Notes: a model not told the origin generated them from the sequence alone. 16,537 nt of DNA from Alistipes sp. (GCA_017380955.1 JAFOCZ010000191.1:1-16537); one strand, 5' to 3'. Shown: positions 8,801 through 14,675, counted from the first letter of the stretch. A program made the numbers and translations.

Positions 8801-9709
8801 CATCCACTCCTGCTTGGAGTAGAGCATACGCTTGGGGTCGTCGAAATCCTTGCTCGTGCCCAAGCATATTAGGCGGTCGTGAGCCTCGGCGTGCTCCTCG
8901 TCAACAAAGTGAACATCGTTGGTACACACCAACTTAACACCCATCTCCTGAGATAGTGCTATGAGTTGCTCGTTAACCTTCTCCTGAATCTTATATGTCT
9001 CGTGGTTTGCTCGCTCTACATTAGGCTTATGTAACTGCAACTCGAGGTAGTAGTCCTCGCCGAAGATGCTCTTATGCCAAGCAATAGCCTCGCGGGCCAT
9101 ATCTATGTTGCCCTCGCGGATGCGTCGTGGAATCTCACCACCAATACACGCCGAGCAGCAGATAAGACCTTCGTGGTACTTCTCCAACTCCTTGCGGTCG
9201 GTACGTGGACGGCCATAGAAACCCTCGGTGTAGGCCTTTGATACAATCTTGACAAGATTCTTATATCCTGTCTTGTTCTTTGCCAAAAGGATGAGGTGGT
9301 AGCCACTGTAGTCACCCATAGCCTTCTCGCGGTCGTACATAGAGCGGTGAGCCACATATACCTCGCAGCCGATGATACCCTTAAAGTCGTTCTTGGGGAT
9401 TGCGTCGAGTTCGGCGCGTGTCTTTGCCAATGTAGCCTGTGGGTCATCGCCCTTCTCACTGTCATTGGCTGTGCCATTCTCGAGTTTTTCGAGAAGAGCC
9501 TTTAGTTTCTTTATATTATCCTTACGCGCACCATTTTTCTTGTTGATATAGTTGAAAAACTCCTTGACACCAAACATATTACCGTGGTCGGTAAGTGCAA
9601 TGCCAGGCATACCGTCGGCAATGGCCTTGTCGACAAGTTTTGGGATACTTGCTTGGCCATCCAACAGCGAATACTGGCTATGAACGTGTAGGTGTACAAA
9701 TGGTCGCAT
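5873..9709 (-). CDS. dnaE: DNA polymerase III alpha subunit (DnaE)
   Basis: The replicative polymerase, 1278 residues from the ATG at 9709. A TTG two codons further upstream is also in frame but is a poorer start. Domains in order: PHP (about 1-275) with HLHVHSQYSLLDG, TDHGNMFG, GCEVYV and CTNDVHF; the C-family polymerase core with VGPGRGSAAGSAVAYCLG (about 465-482), the acidic LPDIDIDFDDDGRGR (about 506-520) and KMDFLGLK (about 676-683) supplying the catalytic aspartates; YAFNKSHATCYSWVAYQTAY (about 865-884); a helix-hairpin-helix (FGLAAIKGVGEAASEAIV, about 944-961); the beta-clamp-binding QQSLF (about 1039-1043); and an OB fold (about 1113-1190). E. coli DnaE is about 1160 residues. Some of the excess is a charged helical insertion at about 53-108 of the PHP domain. 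No intein or frameshift is seen. It is followed by trxA and is divergent from the DUF2007 gene. Confidence 0.97.
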   Translation of the reverse strand: MRPFVHLHVHSQYSLLDGQASIPKLVDKAIADGMPGIALTDHGNMFGVKEFFNYINKKNGARKDNIKKLKALLEKLENGTANDSEKGDDPQATLAKTRAELDAIPKNDFKGIIGCEVYVAHRSMYDREKAMGDYSGYHLILLAKNKTGYKNLVKIVSKAYTEGFYGRPRTDRKELEKYHEGLICCSACIGGEIPRRIREGNIDMAREAIAWHKSIFGEDYYLELQLHKPNVERANHETYKIQEKVNEQLIALSQEMGVKLVCTNDVHFVDEEHAEAHDRLICLGTSKDFDDPKRMLYSKQEWMKTTAEMNAIFDFIPEALSNTVEVCNKVEPYSIDHAPIMPTFAIPEDFGTEEGYRATLTEKDLFDEFTRDENGNVVMSEEDAKKKIEKLGGYDKLYRIKLEADYLAKLAMDGAHKRYGEVLDEETVTRLKFELHIMKTMGFPGYFLIVQDFIRAAREELDVSVGPGRGSAAGSAVAYCLGITQIDPIKYDLLFERFLNPDRISLPDIDIDFDDDGRGRVLNWVTQKYGKEKVAHIITYSTMATKMALKDVARVQKLPLAQANQLCKWIPDRITDPNDHDKQLKINLHNAIMAVPELKAAEESTDPVMHDTIKYAKMLEGNVRGTGVHACGTIICRDDITDWVPVSTAVDKETGESMLVTQYEGAVIEDTGLIKMDFLGLKTLSIIKDAVETVRQTHGVEIDIDNIPIDDKKTYDLYCAGGTIGTFQFESPGMQKYLRELQPSTFEDLIAMNALYRPGPMDYIPDFIDRKHGRKPIVYDIPIMERYLKDTYGITVYQEQVMLLSRLLGNFTRGESDTLRKAMGKKIKSKLDELKPKFIAGGKSNGHDEKVLEKIWADWEKFASYAFNKSHATCYSWVAYQTAYIKAHFPSEYMATVLSRNLNDIKQVTAYMTECKNMGIAVLGPDVNASLIKFSTSKSGDIRFGLAAIKGVGEAASEAIVKERLENGPYKSIYDFMERTNFSVVNRKCLESIAYAGGFDSLIDFNRSRFFAVDANNVAFIDMLVRYGQRVQSDKNNAQQSLFGMFSESGSDVPPPRVPVAEDWSNLAILNKEKDVIGLYLSGHPLNRFDFILSKMCQAEVGDLEELTLLNGKELAVAGIVTAVKPLTTKEGRRYARFVLEDYNTSHEFLLSSKDFERFGILVEMDNFLFIRGRVQPRFGKEGELTYKILSIQHLAEVAENVAKIRIELEINEVCSTLTQMLLEQVQANPGKTVLEFTIYDHTNNVKIKLNSKKYRVTTSAEFMNFLINNEFNYFINI

Positions 9710-9732
9710 AATCAAACTTTAATATCAGCGTA

Positions 9733-9740
9733 CAAATATA
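9733..9740 (-). promoter_or_regulatory. Candidate -7 box for dnaE
   Basis: The minus strand reads TATATTTG, an exact TAnnTTTG match, 23 bases upstream of the dnaE ATG. This implies a leader of roughly 15-20 bases. No clear -33 TTTG lies about 20 bases upstream. The position directly before an isolated operon start supports it more than the motif alone. Confidence 0.5.
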
Positions 9741-9767
9741 GGTATATTTTTTGGAAAATATATGGGG

Positions 9768-9806
9768 TTGGGACTTGTATTTCTCGATATATTTGTCTAT
9801 CTTTAC
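9768..9806 (+). promoter_or_regulatory. Candidate promoter(s) of the DUF2007 gene
   Basis: TATATTTG at 9788-9795 matches the -7 consensus exactly, with TTG at 9768-9770 (17-base spacing). An alternative pair is TTG at 9775-9777 with TATCTTTA at 9799-9806, one mismatch but a better 21-base spacing. Either would give a 5' leader of about 30-45 bases before the ATG at 9846. Confidence 0.45.
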
Positions 9807-9845
9807 TCTTGAATTATAAACCATTAAATTTTAATTGATTACATT

Positions 9846-10067
9846 ATGGATGCAACAACCTCTACATTGGTTGTCATCGAGGTGTATGACAATCCAATGC
9901 GTGCGGAGATTGCCAAGTCTATCTTGGATAGCGCGGGAATCTTTTGCGTGTTGAACGACGAGTATATGTCGGCGATATACTCTGGGTGTGCCTTCCCAAT
10001 GCGACTTATGGTGCGTAGCGAGGATGCCGAAAACGCACTGCAACTACTTAGGACTGAGAACTACTAA
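9846..10067 (+). CDS. DUF2007 family small protein
   Basis: A 73-residue soluble protein that I assign to DUF2007, a family labelled as putative signal-transducing without an established function. It shows the family pattern of two alternating strand-helix units: a strand (TLVVIEVYDN), a helix (MRAEIAKSILDSAGI), a strand pair with a short loop (CVLNDEYMSAIYSG), a second core strand (PMRLMVRSEDA) and a final helix (AENALQLL). This resembles a small ferredoxin-like, ACT-type fold. There is no signal peptide, membrane segment or metal motif. It stands alone, divergent from dnaE and convergent with aroE, with its own promoter candidates and a strong terminator. Codon use resembles its neighbours. 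Function unknown. Confidence 0.75.
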   Translation: MDATTSTLVVIEVYDNPMRAEIAKSILDSAGIFCVLNDEYMSAIYSGCAFPMRLMVRSEDAENALQLLRTENY

Positions 10068-10093
10068 TCCCCCCATTATAGTTTAGTCTAACT

Positions 10094-10122
10094 GAAGTCG
10101 TCAAACAAGGTTATACGACTTC
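10094..10122. repeat. Hairpin upstream of the terminator, DUF2007-aroE gap
   Basis: An 8-bp perfect inverted repeat, GAAGTCGT (10094-10101) and ACGACTTC (10115-10122), with a 13-base loop. The stem can extend by CTG/CAG across a one-base bulge. It sits 27 bases after the DUF2007 stop and directly before the main terminator. It could be a first, weaker terminator or a transcript-end stabiliser. Confidence 0.6.
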
Positions 10123-10129
10123 CAGCAAA

Positions 10130-10164
10130 AAGGGCTTGTTCAACATTACGCTGAGCAAGCCCTT
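10130..10164. terminator. Bidirectional terminator between the DUF2007 gene and aroE
   Basis: The arms AAGGGCTTG (10130-10138) and CAAGCCCTT (10156-10164) pair perfectly and extend inward through a G-U, a U-A, a C-G and an A-U pair to 13 bp, leaving a 9-base loop. An A-run at 10127-10131 gives a U-tract for leftward transcripts from aroE, and TTATCTCTTATTT follows on the right for DUF2007 transcripts. Confidence 0.8.
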
Positions 10165-10169
10165 ATCTC

Positions 10170-10913
10170 TTATTTGATGTCTAACTCTTTTTGCCAAAAG
10201 TGCCACGAGGCAATAGCCTGGGTTTGTAGCATCATAATGCCTCCCATAGTCTGCGCTCCGCGCTCCTCGCCACGGCGCAAGAACTCTGTTGTCGTAGGGT
10301 TGTAGACAAGGTCGAAGAGGCGGTGCGATTCATCGAGTGCCGAGTAGTCAATTGCTGGTGCTTCGTCAACATTTGGCGACATACCCACAGGTGTGGTGTT
10401 TATGATGAGATGGTGAGCCTTGATGATGTCGGTAGTCAGTTGCTCATAGGTGATATCTCCGCGACTTGCATCACGCGAAACTATCTTATAATCAGCGCCC
10501 ATATTACGTAGTACATACTGCACTGCTTTAGATGCGCCGCCACTGCCAAGAATCAGAGCCTTTGTGCCCTCTGCGATGTCTAACCATCCGAGAGATGCCT
10601 CTATGCCTCGGATGTCGGTGTTGTGTCCAATGGTCTTGCCATCGCGCAGTGCCACGCAGTTTACAGCACCCACAGCCTTGGCCTCATCTGTCAACTCATC
10701 GAGGTAGGGTATGATGTTCTCCTTATATGGAATTGTCACGTTGAATCCCGAGAGAGAGTTCAGCGCAATGACGTTGTTTATAGTGTGGATATTCTCAACC
10801 TCAATAAGTGAGTAGTCTGCCGCGCGCTGCTCAGCCTCGAACTTTGCGGTGAAGAAGTTCTTAGAGAAGGAGTGTGATAGGCTGCGGCCTATAAGTCCAA
10901 AGTGTATCATCAT
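10170..10913 (-). CDS. aroE: Shikimate dehydrogenase
   Basis: A 247-residue enzyme reducing 3-dehydroshikimate to shikimate with NADPH in chorismate synthesis. The substrate-binding N-domain has LSHSFSKNFF (12-21), NVTIPYKE (58-65, catalytic Lys64) and HNTDIRG (97-103, catalytic Asp100). The Rossmann domain carries the dinucleotide loop ILGSGGASKAV (121-131) followed by IVSRD. NTTPVGMSPN and DLVYNPTTTEFL are the conserved segments before the C-terminal helix with GGIMMLQTQA. Length is slightly short but normal for this phylum. The start could be either of two consecutive ATGs (10913 or 10910). It begins 17 bases after the stop of the YqaA-like gene and is the last gene of its leftward run, closed by a terminator. 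No other aromatic-pathway gene is nearby. Confidence 0.95.
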   Translation of the reverse strand: MMIHFGLIGRSLSHSFSKNFFTAKFEAEQRAADYSLIEVENIHTINNVIALNSLSGFNVTIPYKENIIPYLDELTDEAKAVGAVNCVALRDGKTIGHNTDIRGIEASLGWLDIAEGTKALILGSGGASKAVQYVLRNMGADYKIVSRDASRGDITYEQLTTDIIKAHHLIINTTPVGMSPNVDEAPAIDYSALDESHRLFDLVYNPTTTEFLRRGEERGAQTMGGIMMLQTQAIASWHFWQKELDIK

Positions 10914-10930
10914 ATAGTCGTATTAAATCC

Positions 10931-11548
10931 TTATGCCTCGCCGCCTCCGAAAATCCAGAAGGCAAGGAGTGTAAAGCCTATTAGTAGTATTGTGAAGAGC
11001 GTTGCCAACAGGTTGAAATACTTGTCGATAAAACTCTTGATGGGTGCACCAAACTTCCATATCAGCCACGCTATGAGGAAGAAACGCATACCGCGTGCTA
11101 CTACCGATGCGATGATAAACATCACAAAGTTGATGTGGAACATACCGCCAGCAATGGTAAAGAGTTTGAATGGCAGTGGCGTGAATCCTGCGGTGAAGAC
11201 AATCCAGAAGTTGAATCTGTTGTACAACGCGCCTACATTATTAAAACTCTCAACGCTGAAGATATACTCGTAGAAGAGGTTTGCCAATGCCGTAGCCTCG
11301 CCCGATGGTGTTGTCCAAAGGAAATATCCTATGACGTAGCCCAGTGCAGCACCAAGTACCGAGCCTGCAAGGCATAGTGTTGCAAAGCGGAATGACTTCT
11401 TTGTTGCGCCCAGACATAGTGCTATGAGCAAAATATCGGGTGGCAAAGGAAACCAACTTGCCTCGAAAAGTGCAATTACAAAGAGCGCAAGCCATCCCCA
11501 ACGGCTGTCGCTCCACGAAAGTATCCAGTTGTATAGTCTCTTAATCAT
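10931..11548 (-). CDS. YqaA-like VTT/DedA-family membrane protein
   Basis: A 205-residue integral membrane protein of the VTT (SNARE-associated/DedA-like) superfamily, closest by eye to YqaA. Hydrophobic segments lie at about 17-45, 52-77, 108-135, 137-165 and 178-200. The diagnostic re-entrant motifs are present: FEASWFPLPPDILLIA (28-43) and FTAGFTPLPFKLFTIAGG (118-135), the F..G..P.P.....aG pattern of the family, followed by Arg152. Characterised DedA relatives act in undecaprenyl-phosphate or phospholipid transport across the inner membrane, but the substrate of YqaA-type proteins is not established, so no function is assigned. It lies between mnmA (34-base gap) and aroE (17-base gap) in the same direction and is probably co-transcribed, with no evident functional link. 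Confidence 0.82.
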   Translation of the reverse strand: MIKRLYNWILSWSDSRWGWLALFVIALFEASWFPLPPDILLIALCLGATKKSFRFATLCLAGSVLGAALGYVIGYFLWTTPSGEATALANLFYEYIFSVESFNNVGALYNRFNFWIVFTAGFTPLPFKLFTIAGGMFHINFVMFIIASVVARGMRFFLIAWLIWKFGAPIKSFIDKYFNLLATLFTILLIGFTLLAFWIFGGGEA

Positions 11549-11582
11549 ACTCTAAATAAATTGAGCAGCAAATGTACAACAA

Positions 11583-12596
11583 TTAGTTGAAACCTACAAC
11601 AATGCCTCCGCCAATAACTCGCTCACCACGATAGAAAACCAGTGGTTGACCCTTTGCTGGTGCATATGCTGCGTCGGGTGTATGTATCATAAAACCATCC
11701 TCCCAGCGCTCGATGCTCACGGGTTGTTCGGGGTTTACGCCTATGCCACGAATCTTTATGGTGATATCATCAGCGGTTAGTAGTTCGTTGATATCCACGA
11801 TGTTTGCATTGTTTATATGTAGCGTATGTTTATATAAGGATGTTGCAGGTCCAACGATGATTCTATTCTTCGAAGCGTCGATATCAATAACACGCATACC
11901 ATCTTTCAGACCCTCGCCACGTTTCTGACCTATGGTGTAGCGCGCGATGCCATTGTGACATCCGCAAATCTCGCCACACTCGTTGACGATATCTCCGCAT
12001 TGCATTGCTATGCCTCGGTCGTTGAGAAACTCGGCATATGGTCTGCCCTCAAGGAAGCAGATTCCCATACTCTCGCTCTTATCTACGAAATTCTCCTTAA
12101 CCTCTCGTTTTATGGTTTCGCCCATAGGGGTGATGGCACGTCGTAGCACCTCTTGTGACAATCCCCAAAGGTAGTATGACTGGTCTTTTGTTGCGTCAAC
12201 GCCCTTTGTGACGTAGTAGCGGTCGTTGTGCTTTGTGATGCGGAAGTAGTGCCCCGTAGCGATATGCTCTATACCGAGACGCTCTGCCTCCTCCAGGAGT
12301 ATCTGCCACTTGATGAGTGTGTTGCAGCGTGTGCAGGGTGCTGGGGTGCGACCTGTGGCATACTCCTGACAAAAGTAGTTGACGATATCTCGCTCAAAAC
12401 GCTCTCTGCCATCGTAGAGATACCACTCTATGCCCAACTCCTCGGCACGGTGCTTGGCGCGCTCGATGGTTGCGTCACTAAGCATAGTGTCGATGGTGAT
12501 GGCAACAACGCGGTAACCCTCGCCTTTGAGATGCTCTGCCGCTGTGGTGCTGTCTATGCCACCGCTGAAACCCAATAATACACTACTCATATACAT
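11583..12596 (-). CDS. mnmA: tRNA-specific 2-thiouridylase MnmA
   Basis: MnmA adds sulfur to C2 of wobble uridine 34 in tRNA-Lys, -Glu and -Gln, using ATP and a persulfide relay. The 337-residue protein has the PP-loop LLGFSGGIDSTTAA (7-20), TPAPCTRCNTLIKW (84-97, with the first catalytic cysteine at Cys91), ATGHYFRI (113-120), TKDQSYYLWGL (136-146) and SMGICFLEG (176-184, second catalytic cysteine Cys180). RYTIGQKRG and the C-terminal beta-barrel with GQPLVFYRGERVIGGG complete the fold. Both redox cysteines are present, so it should be active. It is shorter than the E. coli enzyme (about 368 residues), and SGGIDSTTAA replaces the common SGGVDSSVAA, which may mark one of two MnmA paralogues in this phylum. 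The start may be 12596 or the ATG at 12590 (MSSVLLGF). It follows DUF3276 and precedes the YqaA-like gene. Confidence 0.93.
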   Translation of the reverse strand: MYMSSVLLGFSGGIDSTTAAEHLKGEGYRVVAITIDTMLSDATIERAKHRAEELGIEWYLYDGRERFERDIVNYFCQEYATGRTPAPCTRCNTLIKWQILLEEAERLGIEHIATGHYFRITKHNDRYYVTKGVDATKDQSYYLWGLSQEVLRRAITPMGETIKREVKENFVDKSESMGICFLEGRPYAEFLNDRGIAMQCGDIVNECGEICGCHNGIARYTIGQKRGEGLKDGMRVIDIDASKNRIIVGPATSLYKHTLHINNANIVDINELLTADDITIKIRGIGVNPEQPVSIERWEDGFMIHTPDAAYAPAKGQPLVFYRGERVIGGGIVVGFN

Positions 12597-12606
12597 ATAT
12601 TAATAT

Positions 12607-12634
12607 TAGGAGGTCGCCCGAAAGCAACCTCCTA
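12607..12634 (-). terminator. Hairpin between the DUF3276 gene and mnmA
   Basis: The arms TAGGAGGT (12607-12614) and ACCTCCTA (12627-12634) form a perfect 8-bp stem around a 12-base loop. In the direction of transcription it comes 24 bases after the DUF3276 stop and 10 bases before the mnmA ATG. The flank after the stem is A/T-mixed, without a solid U-run, so it may be a leaky terminator, an mRNA processing or stability element, or an mnmA leader structure. Confidence 0.55.
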
Positions 12635-12658
12635 CATAACGTTTATCTTTTCAGTTTA

Positions 12659-12991
12659 TTATAACTTCTCGAACTCCTCGTCGATAGACATCTCGGGCTT
12701 TGCCTCGAAATACTCGGGCTTATGCTCCTTTACGAAGTCTACCATCTCGCTCAAACCCTCGGCAAACTTTGCGAAATCCTCCTTGTAGAGGTAAATCTGG
12801 TTGCGTGAGAATGTTGCAGAGCCATCGTTGTTTACTCTCTTGCGAGACTCGGTGATGGTGATATAATAGTCGTCGCCACGTGTAGCCTTAACATCGATGA
12901 AGTAAGTGCGCTTACCTGCGCGAACTGCCTTAGAGCAGATGTGTTCGCCGCGATCTTCGCCATCGTGACGAGTCATAAAGTCTGGTGTCAT
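12659..12991 (-). CDS. DUF3276 / PUR-family nucleic-acid-binding protein
   Basis: A 110-residue protein matching DUF3276, the bacterial PUR-alpha-like family common in Bacteroidota and spirochaetes. The core pattern is SKAVRAGKRTYFIDVKAT (20-37), DDYYITITESRKR (40-52), NQIYLYKEDFAKFAEGL (64-80) and an acidic C-terminal tail (PEMSIDEEFEKL). The layout, a beta-beta-beta-beta-alpha PUR repeat with conserved basic and aromatic residues, fits a homodimer binding single-stranded DNA or RNA; the Borrelia homologue BpuR binds nucleic acid. The target here is unknown. The ATG at 12991 is used; an in-frame Met at residue 6 is also possible. It has its own promoter candidate with both elements well spaced and is followed by a hairpin, then mnmA. 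Confidence 0.85.
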   Translation of the reverse strand: MTPDFMTRHDGEDRGEHICSKAVRAGKRTYFIDVKATRGDDYYITITESRKRVNNDGSATFSRNQIYLYKEDFAKFAEGLSEMVDFVKEHKPEYFEAKPEMSIDEEFEKL

Positions 12992-13018
12992 AGTAGTAGT
13001 TTTTACATTTAGGTATAA

Positions 13019-13050
13019 CGAAGGTACGCTTTTTTTTATGAATCACCAAA
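13019..13050 (-). promoter_or_regulatory. Promoter of the DUF3276 gene
   Basis: On the minus strand TTTG (13047-13050) is followed after exactly 20 bases by TACCTTCG (13019-13026). This fits the Bacteroidota TTTG-N19-21-TAnnTTTG promoter with one mismatch in the -7 box. Transcription would start near 13012, leaving a leader of about 20 bases. It is the best-spaced promoter candidate in the window and starts 15 bases before the end of the upstream S41 gap, clear of any coding sequence. Confidence 0.6.
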
Positions 13051-13065
13051 TATTTACTCGAAAAG

Positions 13066-14589
13066 TTACTCGTTGGTTGCTATCTCCAGCGCCTCGTGAA
13101 GCATATGGTCGTAGTGCTTGCAGTAGATGTAGCGCCAAGCATCATCACCATATAACCTATCTGCGATCAGCGCCTTCAGCATAACCGCTATATACTCCTT
13201 ATCAGAGGTGGTGATATCCTTGTCGGAGATGTTCGCAAGGACGTAAAACATCTCCATAGCCAGACTATCTATGGCGTAGTTTTCCTCAAAATCCTCAAAA
13301 GTGGGGTATTGCTCACGAAGGGTGTAGATATCCACAACATCGCAATAGTCTATCAGTGTGTGAACGAAGACGTTATTGCTGCGAGCCTTCTTTACGCACT
13401 CTGATAGCGGAATCTCTCTCTTGGGGATATAGATGTCGGGTGTTATGCCACCGCCACCATATACCTTGCGCCCTTTATTGAGGGTTGTGTATACGGGTCT
13501 GTTGCTAAACAATATAGAGTCGGGGTGGAGGTAACGTGTGCTATCTATCATATACTCATCGCCTTTACCCATCTCGTATGGTCGTTGTATAATGCGTCCC
13601 GATGGGGTTTTGTAACGAGCAATGGTTATGGCAACACCTGAGCCATCCTGAAGTTTTATTATTCTTTGCACCAAACCCTTGCCATATGTTGTGCGACCTA
13701 CGATGATACCACGGTCGTGATCCTGAATAGCGCCTGCAAACAACTCGCTCGCCGAGGCACTATTCTCATTCACAAGTACAATCAGCGGAAGGTCAAAAGG
13801 TTTGTCGTCACGACGTTTGTAGTGTGTCACCTTCTTACTTCGCCCCTCAGTCGTAACAATAACATCGCCTTTATTTAGGAATAACGATGATAGGTCGATG
13901 GCTGAGGTCAAGGCGCCGCCACCATTATCACGGAGGTCGATAATGATGCTACGAATATCCCCCAACGAATTTATGGCGCTGTAAAACTCTGCGGCAAGGG
14001 GCCTTGAGAAGTTGGATATCGATATATAGCCCACGTCGCCTATGCGGTACGCAGCAGTGATGGCGCTATTTAGGATATTGTCGCGCTTGAGGGTGAAAAG
14101 TAGATGTTCCGCAACGCCACGACGCACAACCTCCACCATAACCTTACTTCCTGCCTCGCCATTGAGGAGTGCAGAGATATTGAGCGACGTGTCACCTACG
14201 ATGCTATGCTCGTCAATTGCCACAATGCGGTCGTTGGTTCGTATGCCCGCCTTCGATGCTGGCGAGTTGTCCATAGTCTTGCGCACAACGATAGTGTCGT
14301 TATGAAGCGTATACTGGATGCCAATACCTGCAAAGCGTCCCAGAGAGCGTTTGTTATACTCCTCCATCTCCTCCTGAGTTATATATCTGGAGTGAGGGTC
14401 GAGTTCTTTGAGTGTGGCGCGTATAGCCTCTTCAACCAAAGGCTCTATCGCAACATCATCGATATAGTTATCGTTGATAAACGAATAGACGTTGTTTAGT
14501 TTCTTCATCTGTCGTTTTATCGGGTTTTGTGCCGATGTGCTGAAGCATAAGCCGACCAGAAACAAGCATAGTATAAATAGGCGTCTCAT
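13066..14589 (-). CDS. S41 family C-terminal processing serine protease (CtpA-like)
   Basis: A 507-residue exported protease. The signal peptide covers about residues 2-20 (LFILCLFLVGLCFSTSA, then Q). An N-terminal helical part includes EAIRATLKELDPHSRYIT (about 54-71), typical of S41 proteins. A PDZ domain spans about 82-167, with GIGIQY as its carboxylate-binding loop and SPASKAGIRTNDRIVAID. The protease core follows: IIIDLRDNGGGALTSAI (215-231), catalytic Ser279 in NENSASASELFAGAIQD (274-290) and catalytic Lys304 in TYGKGLVQ (301-308), the Ser/Lys dyad 25 apart as in E. coli Prc. GGGITPDIYIP ends the core near 390-400. The C-terminal 110 residues are a helical extension of unknown role. 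Substrates are likely periplasmic proteins with exposed C-termini, as for the family. It follows hisS after a terminator hairpin and precedes the DUF3276 promoter. Confidence 0.94.
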   Translation of the reverse strand: MRRLFILCLFLVGLCFSTSAQNPIKRQMKKLNNVYSFINDNYIDDVAIEPLVEEAIRATLKELDPHSRYITQEEMEEYNKRSLGRFAGIGIQYTLHNDTIVVRKTMDNSPASKAGIRTNDRIVAIDEHSIVGDTSLNISALLNGEAGSKVMVEVVRRGVAEHLLFTLKRDNILNSAITAAYRIGDVGYISISNFSRPLAAEFYSAINSLGDIRSIIIDLRDNGGGALTSAIDLSSLFLNKGDVIVTTEGRSKKVTHYKRRDDKPFDLPLIVLVNENSASASELFAGAIQDHDRGIIVGRTTYGKGLVQRIIKLQDGSGVAITIARYKTPSGRIIQRPYEMGKGDEYMIDSTRYLHPDSILFSNRPVYTTLNKGRKVYGGGGITPDIYIPKREIPLSECVKKARSNNVFVHTLIDYCDVVDIYTLREQYPTFEDFEENYAIDSLAMEMFYVLANISDKDITTSDKEYIAVMLKALIADRLYGDDAWRYIYCKHYDHMLHEALEIATNE

Positions 14590-14600
14590 AGTGTTGTAGT

Positions 14601-14616
14601 ATATAGTCTACTATAT
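14601..14616. repeat. Perfect 7+2+7 palindrome upstream of the S41 protease gene
   Basis: ATATAGT (14601-14607) and ACTATAT (14610-14616) form a perfect dyad around CT, 11 bases upstream of the S41 start codon. It could be an operator, a weak 5' leader stem or chance in AT-rich DNA. No clear promoter boxes were found in this gap. Confidence 0.4.
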
Positions 14617-14620
14617 AAAC

Positions 14621-14658
14621 GAATAGCGGAGCAAAATGTAACATTCTCTCCGCTATTC
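14621..14658 (-). terminator. Terminator of hisS
   Basis: GAATAGCGGAG (14621-14631) and CTCCGCTATTC (14648-14658) pair perfectly over 11 bp, with a 16-base loop that can itself pair (AATG/CATT). It lies 17 bases beyond the hisS stop codon. On the minus strand the stem is followed by GTTTATAT, a modest U-rich tail. It separates hisS from the S41 gene. Confidence 0.75.
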
Positions 14659-14675
14659 TTGTGGTGTGTTATCGC

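Noticed and set aside
9103..9477. 124-residue leftward frame inside dnaE in a shifted frame
   Set aside because: Its composition (Arg, Thr and Ser rich, no motifs) fits a shifted reading of dnaE, whose own frame is conserved and intact here.
9710..9715. TTG start of dnaE two codons upstream of the ATG
   Set aside because: The ATG at 9709 starts MRPFVHLHVHS, the usual beginning of the PHP domain, so the TTG is not needed.
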